A stretch of DNA of 48,620 nt from Luteipulveratus flavus (GTDB taxonomy: Bacteria; Actinomycetota; Actinomycetes; Actinomycetales; Dermatophilaceae), in NCBI RefSeq assembly GCF_029439465.1, contig NZ_JAROAV010000036.1:1-48620 (forward strand), written 5' to 3'. Below are positions 42,655 through 48,620 of the stretch, one piece after another. The notes under the pieces are model-generated. The model saw only the letters and a list, made by a program, of their open reading frames with translations, was not told where the DNA came from and made no database searches. A program made the translations under genes and the position numbers. Positions within the stretch are counted from its first letter, which is position 1. Each line of letters starts with the position of its first letter.

Positions 42655-43230
42655 ATGTCGTTACTGGGCTGCCCGAGCTGCGGGCGAGCCGTCCGCGCGG
42701 ACGCGCGCCACTGCCAGGGCTGCGGGCTGCCGCTCGCCGGAGCCGGTCTGGAGCCGGCCGACCCGTTCGCCACCCCGTCGCCGAACGCCGGCCCGCAGTG
42801 GCAGGACACGCCGACACCGCAGTACGGGAACCAGACCGCGCCGTACGGCAACCAGCCGCAGCAGTACGGGAATCAGACCGCGCCGTACGGCAACCAGCCG
42901 CCGCAGTACGGCAACCAGCCCGCGCCGTACGGGAGCGCGTACCCCTCCGCTCCCTACGGTCACAGCCCGTACGCGTACGGCGCCGGCTCCCCGTACGGCG
43001 TGCCGCAGACCTCGGGCATGGCGATCGCGTCGCTGGTGTGCTCGTTGGTGGGCTTCACCTGCGGGCTGCCGTTCCTGATCGGCCTCGTGCTCGGCATCGT
43101 CGCGCTCGGGGAGACCGGGGAGGGTGGCAAGGACGGCCGTGGGCTCGCGATCGCGGGCATCGTGATCGGCGCGCTCGGCACGGTCGGCCTGGTGGGGCTC
43201 TTCGCGGTGGCCGGGTTCGCCGGACCGTGA
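42655..43230 (+). CDS. Zinc-ribbon membrane protein with YGNQ repeats
   Basis: This 191-residue protein begins with a zinc ribbon (CPSCGRAVRADARHCQGCGLPL: four Cys, two CxxC pairs). A low-complexity Tyr/Gly/Asn/Gln/Pro segment (about 55-115, PQYGNQTAPYGNQ-type) follows, then two hydrophobic helices (MAIASLVCSLVGFTCGLPFL and GLAIAGIVIGALGTVGLV) of DUF4190 type. It is probably a membrane protein that clusters other proteins. ATG 42655 follows AGGAG (42640-42644) 5 bp after the transglutaminase stop, so it may be co-transcribed with that locus. Confidence 0.85.
   Translation: MSLLGCPSCGRAVRADARHCQGCGLPLAGAGLEPADPFATPSPNAGPQWQDTPTPQYGNQTAPYGNQPQQYGNQTAPYGNQPPQYGNQPAPYGSAYPSAPYGHSPYAYGAGSPYGVPQTSGMAIASLVCSLVGFTCGLPFLIGLVLGIVALGETGEGGKDGRGLAIAGIVIGALGTVGLVGLFAVAGFAGP
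42820..42945 (+). repeat. 42-bp in-frame tandem repeat encoding YGNQ units
   Basis: Three units starting at 42820, 42862 and 42904 have the same 42-bp period (14 codons). Each encodes Q-Y-G-N-Q-x-A-P-Y-G-N-Q-P-x or a variant. The third unit has drifted. Such repeats change length by slippage. Confidence 0.8.
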
Positions 43231-43272
43231 GACGGGCGCCCCGAAGCCCCGGTCGCGGGCGGCGGGCGTAAG

Positions 43273-43286
43273 TTACCGTGAGGTAA
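43273..43286. promoter_or_regulatory. Palindrome before the monooxygenase gene
   Basis: Perfect inverted repeat TTACC-gtga-GGTAA (43273-43286) lies 25 bp before the start codon, in the likely promoter. The 14-bp site resembles TetR-type operators of monooxygenase genes. No TetR gene lies next to it here, so the regulator would be elsewhere. Confidence 0.55.
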
Positions 43287-43311
43287 GTCACCACGGGAGA
43301 GGACTGCGAGC

Positions 43312-44823
43312 ATGGACAGCGCCCACTACGACGTCGTGATCGTCGGTGCCGGGATCTCGGGAATCGGCGCCGCGTACCGGCTGCAGACCGAGTGCCCCGG
43401 CCTGAGCTACCTGATCGTCGAGGGACGCGGCTCGGTCGGTGGCACCTGGGACCTGTTCAAGTACCCGGGGCTGCGGTCGGACTCCGACATGTTCACGCTC
43501 GGCTTCCCGTTCGAGCCGTGGCGGGGTGAGAAGTCGATCGCCGACGGCGCCGACATCCTGCAGTACATCAAGGACACCACCGCCAAGTACGGCATCGACG
43601 AGCGAATTCGCCTCAACACCAAGGTGACTCACGCCTCCTGGTCCTCCGAGGACGCGAGCTGGACGATCGACCTCGCGGGCGGCGACGGCCCGAGCCAGGT
43701 GACCGCGGGCTTCTGCTACCTCGCATCCGGCTACTACTCCTACGACGAGGGGTACACGCCCGACTTCCCCGGCCGGGAGTCGTTCACCGGGCAGGTGGTT
43801 CACCCGCAGTTCTGGCCGGAGGACCTCGACGTCACCGGCAAGCGGGTCGTCGTCATCGGCTCCGGCGCGACGGCGATCACGCTCGTCCCCGCGCTCGCCG
43901 ACCGTGGGGCCGAGCACGTGACGATGCTGCAGCGCACGCCGTCGTACATCCTGGCGCTGCCGGGCAAGGATCCCGTCGCCGATCTCGTCCGCCGCCTGCC
44001 CAGCGACAAGGTCGCCCACTCGGTCAACCGGTGGAGCAACGCGGTCAAGGCGGTCGGGTTCTACCAGTTCGCCCGGCGCATGCCCGGAATCGCGACCAAG
44101 GCCCTCACCGGCGGCGCCCGGCGCGCCCTCGTGGACGCGCCGGCGTACGACCCGAAGCACTTCCAGCCGCCCTACAAGCCGTGGGACCAGCGCGTCTGCT
44201 TCATCCCGGACGGCGACCTGTTCACCGCGCTGCGCTCGGGCGACGCCAGCATCGTCACCGACACCATCGACGCGTTCGTCCCCGAGGGCATCCGGACCAG
44301 CTCCGGCGAGGTGGTCCAGGCCGACATCGTCGTGACCGCCACCGGTTTGAACCTGCAGATCGGCGGCGGCGCGACGCTGGACGTCGACGGCGAGAAGGTC
44401 GACTTCGGCGACCACTTCGTCTACCGCGGCTGCATGCTAGAGGGCGTGCCGAACGCCGCCATGGCCATCGGGTACACCAACGCCTCCTGGACGCTGCGGG
44501 CCGACCTCAGCGCCCAGTTCTTCTGCCGGTTCGTCCGGCAGGTCCGCGACAACGGCTACGCGTTCGGTTTCCCCCGGGTGAGTGGCTCCCTCACGCCGTC
44601 GCCGGTGCTGGACCTGTCCTCCGGGTACGTCCAGCGCTCGGTCGAGGAGCTGCCGCGGCGCGGTGACAAGGCGCCGTGGCTGGTCCGGCAGAACTACGTC
44701 CTCGACGCCCTGGACATGAAGCGGGCCAAGCCGACCGACGACATGCGCTTCGTCCGCCCGGGCGAGAGCATCCGTCCCGGGGCCGGCACCGCACGCCGTA
44801 CGCGCGACACCGCCTCCGCCTGA
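43312..44823 (+). CDS. Flavin-containing Baeyer-Villiger-type monooxygenase
   Basis: This 503-residue FAD/NADPH monooxygenase has GxGxxG at residues 12-17 (VGAGISGIGAA), the BVMO fingerprint FTGQVVHPQFWP (near 158-169; canonical F-x-G-x3-H-x3-W/Y) and the second nucleotide motif VVVIGSGATAITLVPALAD. The ATG-x-G-type VTATGLNLQIGG segment is also present. The enzyme inserts oxygen next to a ketone or oxidises heteroatoms in substrates; the substrate is unknown. ATG 43312 follows GGGAGAGGA. A TTACC palindrome precedes it and a repeat-rich gap follows. Confidence 0.92.
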   Translation: MDSAHYDVVIVGAGISGIGAAYRLQTECPGLSYLIVEGRGSVGGTWDLFKYPGLRSDSDMFTLGFPFEPWRGEKSIADGADILQYIKDTTAKYGIDERIRLNTKVTHASWSSEDASWTIDLAGGDGPSQVTAGFCYLASGYYSYDEGYTPDFPGRESFTGQVVHPQFWPEDLDVTGKRVVVIGSGATAITLVPALADRGAEHVTMLQRTPSYILALPGKDPVADLVRRLPSDKVAHSVNRWSNAVKAVGFYQFARRMPGIATKALTGGARRALVDAPAYDPKHFQPPYKPWDQRVCFIPDGDLFTALRSGDASIVTDTIDAFVPEGIRTSSGEVVQADIVVTATGLNLQIGGGATLDVDGEKVDFGDHFVYRGCMLEGVPNAAMAIGYTNASWTLRADLSAQFFCRFVRQVRDNGYAFGFPRVSGSLTPSPVLDLSSGYVQRSVEELPRRGDKAPWLVRQNYVLDALDMKRAKPTDDMRFVRPGESIRPGAGTARRTRDTASA

Positions 44824-44862
44824 TCGCGCGCGTCGGGGCCGCCCCGCGCGGTGCCGCGGCCC

Positions 44863-44913
44863 CAGATGACCCCTTCCGGTGCAGATGTCCCCGTACGTGC
44901 AGGGACATCTGCA
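44863..44913. repeat. Palindromic cagatgaccc element, copy a
   Basis: The element begins cagatgacccc and contains tgcagatgtccc / gggacatctgca (44880-44891, 44902-44913), a perfect 12-bp inverted repeat with a 10-bp loop. An almost identical copy in the same orientation is at 46038-46088, on the other side of the DUF559-like gene. Confidence 0.8.
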
Positions 44914-44969
44914 GGGGAGAGGGTCGTTTCGCGCCCGGACGGCCGAGCGATCTACGGTCGGCGCGCCGG

Positions 44970-45959
44970 TCAGCGGGCGGCCCGGGCCAGCCCCTCGTGG
45001 ATCCGGCTGCGCACGAACGCGGGCCTGTCCACCGCCGGCCAGGTGAACCGCTCGAAGTCCCAGCCGAGCCGACGGCACTCGTCCTCCCGACGCTTCTCCT
45101 TCTCCAGCGCCTGCTGACCTTCGGCGGCGCGGTACTTGAGCATGCCGTCGAACTCCAGCAGCAGTCGGGTGCCCTTGACCCGGAAGTCCGCCCGGGCGAC
45201 GCGGCGGTGACCGTCGAGGACCCAGAACTGCGGCTCGACCTCGATCCCGGCGTCGATGCAGATGAGCCGCAGCCTCGTCTCACCGACGGACTCGGCGCGC
45301 GGGTCGCACAGGTCGAGCATCCGGCGCATGGTCGCCGCCCCCCGCATGCCCTCATGGTCGGCCACCGCCCCGATGAGTCCGTCCATGGTGACGATCTTGC
45401 TGTGCAGCGCGTGGTCGGCCGCGGCCACGCCTGCCACGATCCCGTGCTCGGCCGTCGTCTGAGCGATCGCCCAGGCCGGCCGTACACACGACCAGCCGCC
45501 GACATGTCCGTACGGAGGCACCCGCGTCGGTCGGATCAGCCGGACGGTCGGCAGGGTGCGAGAGGCACTGCCGTTCGTCCAGATGCCGTACGCCCGCCGA
45601 AGGTCCACGTCGCACAGGTCCACGCCGAGCAGCGCGAGGGCGGAGTGGTGGCTGGCGATCAGCGCGGGATGCCCGAGCAGCATCGCCCTGGTGAGCTCGC
45701 GGTGGGCGTCCTCGGGCTCGGCGGGCGCCGGCCCGATGGCGTACGTCGCGCGACTGAGGCGGCGGACGAGTCCGGCGCGTACCCAGCCGGCGAGCTCTCG
45801 GCTGCTCACGCCGTTCGTCATGGCGTCGCGGTGCAGGAACAGGCCGCCGGGATGAGCGGCGACCAGCGTGCGGAGCCCGTGCGGGAGGGATGTCGCCGCC
45901 GACGCCGGACCGTGGTGGGTGGCGGCGCCGGAGGCGCGGGAGCCCTGGGCGATGGACAT
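44970..45959 (-). CDS. AbiEi-like / DUF559 domain protein
   Basis: This 329-residue protein has an N-terminal AbiEi-antitoxin-like winged helix (GLRTLVAAHPGGLFLHRDAM, SRELAGWVRAGLVRRLSRATY) and a C-terminal DUF559/Vsr-like nuclease-fold region (CIDAGIEVEPQFWVLDGHRRVARADFRV, then KGTRLLLEFDGM and RREDECRRLGWDFERFTW). The D-x-R-V and E-F-D motifs match the nuclease core. Such actinobacterial proteins are common and their role is unsettled. ATG 45959 is the start. Identical palindromes stand on both sides of the gene. Confidence 0.8.
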   Translation of the reverse strand: MSIAQGSRASGAATHHGPASAATSLPHGLRTLVAAHPGGLFLHRDAMTNGVSSRELAGWVRAGLVRRLSRATYAIGPAPAEPEDAHRELTRAMLLGHPALIASHHSALALLGVDLCDVDLRRAYGIWTNGSASRTLPTVRLIRPTRVPPYGHVGGWSCVRPAWAIAQTTAEHGIVAGVAAADHALHSKIVTMDGLIGAVADHEGMRGAATMRRMLDLCDPRAESVGETRLRLICIDAGIEVEPQFWVLDGHRRVARADFRVKGTRLLLEFDGMLKYRAAEGQQALEKEKRREDECRRLGWDFERFTWPAVDRPAFVRSRIHEGLARAAR

Positions 45960-46037
45960 GCCGCGCAGCCTGACCGATGTGCGGGCAGGACGCAGGCGGG
46001 CCTGTGGACAACGAGTGGGTGGGCGGCTCGGTCCGGT

Positions 46038-46088
46038 CAGATGACCCCCTCCGGTGCAGATGTCCCCGCACGTACAGGGACATCTGCA
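46038..46088. repeat. Palindromic cagatgaccc element, copy b
   Basis: This is a direct copy of the element at 44863-44913, with the same perfect 12-bp arms (46055-46066, 46077-46088). It lies between the DUF559-like gene start and the acyl-CoA dehydrogenase. Similarity extends beyond the arms for some 20 bp more. Confidence 0.8.
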
Positions 46089-46183
46089 CGTACAAGGGCC
46101 GTTCGCGTGAGGCGGAGGCGACGGGTGGCTCCGGTGGTGGGGGCCCGACGGGCGGCGCTGCGGCGTAGGTGATGATGAGAGGC

Positions 46184-47350
46184 ATGCCACAGTCACTCGA
46201 GCAGCTGTTCGCCCTCGACGGCCTGATCCAGGACGACGAGCGCGAGATCGCCAAGGCGGTGCGTCACTTCGTCGACGAGCGGGTCCGTCCGCACATCGCG
46301 GAGTGGTTCGACACCGGTGAGGTGCCGGCGCGCGAGCTGACCAAGGAGCTCGGCGAGCTCGGCGTGCTGGGCATGCACCTGGACGGGTACGGCTGCGCCG
46401 GGCTGTCCGCGACGACGTACGGCCTGGCCTGCCAGGAGCTCGAGGCCGGCGACTCCGGCATTCGAAGCCTGGTGTCGGTGCAGGGGTCCCTGGCGATGTA
46501 CTCGATCCACGCGTACGGCAGCGAGGAGCAGAAGCAGGAGTGGCTGCCCCGGATGGCCGCCGGTGATGCGATCGGCTGCTTCGGCCTGACCGAGCCCGAC
46601 TTCGGGTCCAACCCCGGTGGCATGCGCACCCGCGCCAAGAAGGACGGGGAGGACTGGGTCCTCAACGGCACCAAGATGTGGATCACCAACGGCACCGTCG
46701 CCGACGTGGCGGTGGTGTGGGCGCAGACCGACGAGAAGGTCCGCGGCTTCGTGGTCCCGACGGACACGCCCGGCTTCTCGGCGCCGGAGATCAAACGGAA
46801 GATGTCGCTGCGCGCCTCGGTCACCGCCGAGCTCGTGCTGGAGGACGTTCGGCTACCCGCCTCGGCCGTGCTGCCGGAGGTGCAGGGCCTGCGCGGTCCG
46901 CTCGGTGCGCTGAGCGAGGCACGGTTCGGGATCATCTTCGGCGCGATGGGCGCGGCCCGGGACTGCCTGGAGACCGCGATCTCCTACGCCCAGGACCGGC
47001 AGGTGTTCGACAAGTCGCTCGCGTCGTACCAGCTGACCCAGGCCAAGCTCGCGGACATGGCCCTCGAGCTCGGCAAGGGGCAGCTGCTTGCGCTGCACCT
47101 GGGCCGGCTGAAGGACTCCGGGACGATCACGCCCGAGCAGGTCAGCGTCGGCAAGCTCAACAACACCCGCGAGGCCATCGCGATCGCCCGGCAGTGCCGG
47201 ACGATCCTCGCTGCCAACGGGATCACGTTGGAGTACCCCGTGATCCGGCACGCGAACAACCTGGAGTCGGTGCTGACGTACGAGGGCACGTCGGAGGTGC
47301 ACCAGCTGGTCATCGGCAAGGCGCTGACCGGCGCCGAGGCCTTCCGGTGA
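46184..47350 (+). CDS. gcdH: Glutaryl-CoA dehydrogenase (acyl-CoA dehydrogenase family)
   Basis: This 388-residue flavoenzyme oxidises and decarboxylates glutaryl-CoA to crotonyl-CoA in lysine, hydroxylysine and tryptophan breakdown. Family signatures are GCFGLTEPDFGSNPGGM, KMWITNGTVADV (FAD site) and the catalytic base E367 in TYEGTSEVHQ. R94 in SGIRSLVSVQ sits where the glutaryl carboxylate is held in the human enzyme, which distinguishes it from other acyl-CoA dehydrogenases. ATG 46184 with GAGAGG before it is preferred over 46169. It is coupled to the asparaginase by GTGA overlap. Confidence 0.93.
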   Translation: MPQSLEQLFALDGLIQDDEREIAKAVRHFVDERVRPHIAEWFDTGEVPARELTKELGELGVLGMHLDGYGCAGLSATTYGLACQELEAGDSGIRSLVSVQGSLAMYSIHAYGSEEQKQEWLPRMAAGDAIGCFGLTEPDFGSNPGGMRTRAKKDGEDWVLNGTKMWITNGTVADVAVVWAQTDEKVRGFVVPTDTPGFSAPEIKRKMSLRASVTAELVLEDVRLPASAVLPEVQGLRGPLGALSEARFGIIFGAMGAARDCLETAISYAQDRQVFDKSLASYQLTQAKLADMALELGKGQLLALHLGRLKDSGTITPEQVSVGKLNNTREAIAIARQCRTILAANGITLEYPVIRHANNLESVLTYEGTSEVHQLVIGKALTGAEAFR

Positions 47351-48417
47351 CGGTCCACACGGCGGGCGTCGTGACGCCCACCGACCTGGGTGCGTACGCG
47401 ATCGACGGGTTGCCGCAGGTGGCGTACTTCGCCCTGGGCGGAACCATCGCCAGCGTGCCGCCGGCCCCCGGCGAGCCGGCGCAGCCCGGCCTGTCCGCCG
47501 CCCAGATCGCCGGGAGCATCGACGGGCTGGACCAGGTCGCGCAGATCGACGGCGTCGACCTGATGAAGGTCAGCTCGGCCCGCCTCACGCTCGAGCACGT
47601 CCTGCAGCTGCGCGACGCGGCCGCGGCGGCGGTCGACGACGGCGCCACCGGTGTGGTGGTCTCCCAGGGCACCGACTCGCTGGAGGAGACCGCGTACGCG
47701 CTGGACGTCGTGTGGGACCGCGCCGAGCCGGTCGTCCTCACCGGTGCCATGCGCAACCCGTCGCTGCTCAGCCCGGACGGCGCCGCCAACCTGATGGCCG
47801 CGGTCCGCACGGCCGCCAGCCCACAGGCGCGCGACCAGGGCGCGCTCGTCGTCCTCAACGACGAGGTCCACGCCGCGCGCTACGTCCGCAAGACCCACAC
47901 CTCCAGCGTCGCGACGTTCCAGTCGCCGGCCGTCGGACGGCTCGGCTGGGTCGTCGAGGACCGCGTGGAGGTCGCGCTGCGGGTGCCGCGTACGCCGCCG
48001 CTGACGGTGCCGGCCGACGTCACCATCCCGCCCGTCGCCCTGGTGACGATGGCGCTCGGCGACGACGGCCGCCTCCTGTCCGGGCTGCCCGACCTCGGGT
48101 ACGAGGGGGTCGTGCTGGCCGCGATGGGCGGCGGACACGTGGCAGTGGAGTGGGTCGAGCCCTTGCGAGCGCTCGCCGCCCGGATGCCCGTCGTGCTCGC
48201 GTCCCGGTCGGGCGCAGGCGAGGTGCTGTCCGCCACGTACGGCTACCCGGGCAGCGAGGTGGCGCTCCTGCGCGCCGGGCTGCTGCGGGCCGGCGGCCTG
48301 GACCCGCTCAAGGCGCGCATCCGGCTCCAGCTGGCGCTCGCGGCCGGCGTGCCGGTCACCGAGGCGTTCGCGACGACGGGGACGAGCAGCGGTCCGGTGA
48401 CCACGCCGACCCGGTGA
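47347..48417 (+). CDS. ansA: L-asparaginase family protein
   Basis: This 356-residue enzyme hydrolyses asparagine to aspartate and ammonia. The first catalytic Thr is in YFALGGTIASVP, the second triad Thr/Asp in VSQGTDSLEETAY, and Lys in VRKTHTSSVATF; TGAMRNPSLLSPDG completes the site. The first 28 residues are an extra N-terminal segment. It is probably cytoplasmic (no signal peptide). GTG 47347 overlaps the GcdH stop (GTGA). The pair may form a nitrogen/carbon catabolic unit. A strong hairpin follows. Confidence 0.9.
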   Translation: MTVHTAGVVTPTDLGAYAIDGLPQVAYFALGGTIASVPPAPGEPAQPGLSAAQIAGSIDGLDQVAQIDGVDLMKVSSARLTLEHVLQLRDAAAAAVDDGATGVVVSQGTDSLEETAYALDVVWDRAEPVVLTGAMRNPSLLSPDGAANLMAAVRTAASPQARDQGALVVLNDEVHAARYVRKTHTSSVATFQSPAVGRLGWVVEDRVEVALRVPRTPPLTVPADVTIPPVALVTMALGDDGRLLSGLPDLGYEGVVLAAMGGGHVAVEWVEPLRALAARMPVVLASRSGAGEVLSATYGYPGSEVALLRAGLLRAGGLDPLKARIRLQLALAAGVPVTEAFATTGTSSGPVTTPTR

Positions 48418-48488
48418 CCCCGCCCGCCCGGCGACCACGCCGACGGCGCCCGCCGGGCTACCACCGGCCGGGTCACCGCCATCACGTC

Positions 48489-48526
48489 GACGCCGGGTGC
48501 CCTCCGTGGGGAGGGCACCCGGCGTC
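48489..48526. terminator. Perfect 17-bp hairpin
   Basis: Arms 48489-48505 and 48510-48526 are fully complementary with a 4-nt loop (gtgg). It lies between the asparaginase stop and the convergent gene below, so it likely terminates both transcripts. Confidence 0.85.
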
Positions 48527-48534
48527 GCTGCGTC

Positions 48535-48620
48535 TCAGTAGTGCTCGGGCTGGGCCGAGCTGACCGGAGTCTTCGACAGCTGCTGCAGGGCGAACTCGGT
48601 GACACGGATCAGCGCGGTCT
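48535..48620 (-). CDS. C-terminal end of a minus-strand gene (partial)
   Basis: The last 28 codons of an open frame that runs off the window end are visible, ending TALIRVTEFALQQLSK, then TPVSSAQPEHY and TGA at 48535-48537. The codon bias is typical of the region and the strong convergent hairpin supports a real gene end. The product cannot be identified from this short piece. Confidence 0.6.
   Translation of the reverse strand, partial: TALIRVTEFALQQLSKTPVSSAQPEHY

Noticed and set aside
40559-42817. 752-codon minus-strand frame across two genes
   Set aside because: It crosses the junction between two recognised genes, with low-complexity Ser/Arg composition. It is a shadow.

Overview
The window is a GC-rich actinobacterial chromosome segment: most codons end in G or C, GTG starts are common, and genes are tightly packed with ATGA/GTGA start-stop overlaps. 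Family-level hints are actinobacterial: a SapA-like domain, a DUF6177-like protein, a GGEGTL-type phosphofructokinase, DUF2752/TM2 proteins and a GcdH. A high-GC soil or environmental actinomycete is likely, but the genus cannot be fixed from sequence alone. There are no rRNA or tRNA genes, transposases, phage genes or CRISPR arrays. What is unusual is the number of small palindromic (REP-like) repeats.

Layout. 50-4318: a two-component system (NarL-type regulator and sensor kinase), a divergent DUF6177-like protein, and a DUF2752/TM2 membrane pair. 4581-8677: two DHA2-type drug exporters, the second divergent from an MmyB-like XRE regulator. 8952-11959: two secreted cell-wall hydrolases (M15-like with a peptidoglycan-binding domain, and an M23-SapA fusion), then an HTH/transmembrane/NBR1-Ig protein. 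12027-15827: a TetR regulator, a DHA1 exporter, an SDR and an aldo/keto reductase. 16035-21540 (mostly minus strand): phosphofructokinase, a double VOC protein bracketed by palindromes, an NCS1 permease plus isochorismatase-like hydrolase operon, and a ybaK-lysG pair. 21633-25006: LysE exporter, PAP2 membrane enzyme, geranylgeranyl-reductase-family flavoprotein, lipoprotein.

25003-28450: a TetR regulator divergent from a VOC protein, a 410-bp repeat-filled gap, an OsmC-like protein and a lipoprotein. 28543-32165: a translationally coupled four-gene operon (GT4 glycosyltransferase, methyltransferase, prenyltransferase/squalene-cyclase-like toroid, second methyltransferase) that looks like a small, unassigned biosynthetic pathway. 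32230-34445: a secreted propeller-like protein and a double-GNAT protein. 34569-42649: the predicted peptide-ligase locus (transglutaminase-DUF2126 fusion, circularly permuted ATP-grasp/alpha-E fusion, second transglutaminase), with a secreted HNH nuclease on the opposite strand inside it. 42655-48417: a zinc-ribbon membrane protein with YGNQ repeats, a Baeyer-Villiger-type monooxygenase, a DUF559/AbiEi-like protein flanked by direct palindromic repeats, and a coupled glutaryl-CoA dehydrogenase-asparaginase pair. A strong hairpin and the end of one more minus-strand gene close the window.

The most striking signals are: (1) a REP-like palindromic element inserted in frame inside the 1218-residue transglutaminase/DUF2126 gene, with a second repeat fragment supplying that gene's C-terminus and stop codon; (2) the GT4/methyltransferase/toroid/methyltransferase operon; (3) two different palindrome families, each sitting on both sides of a single gene.
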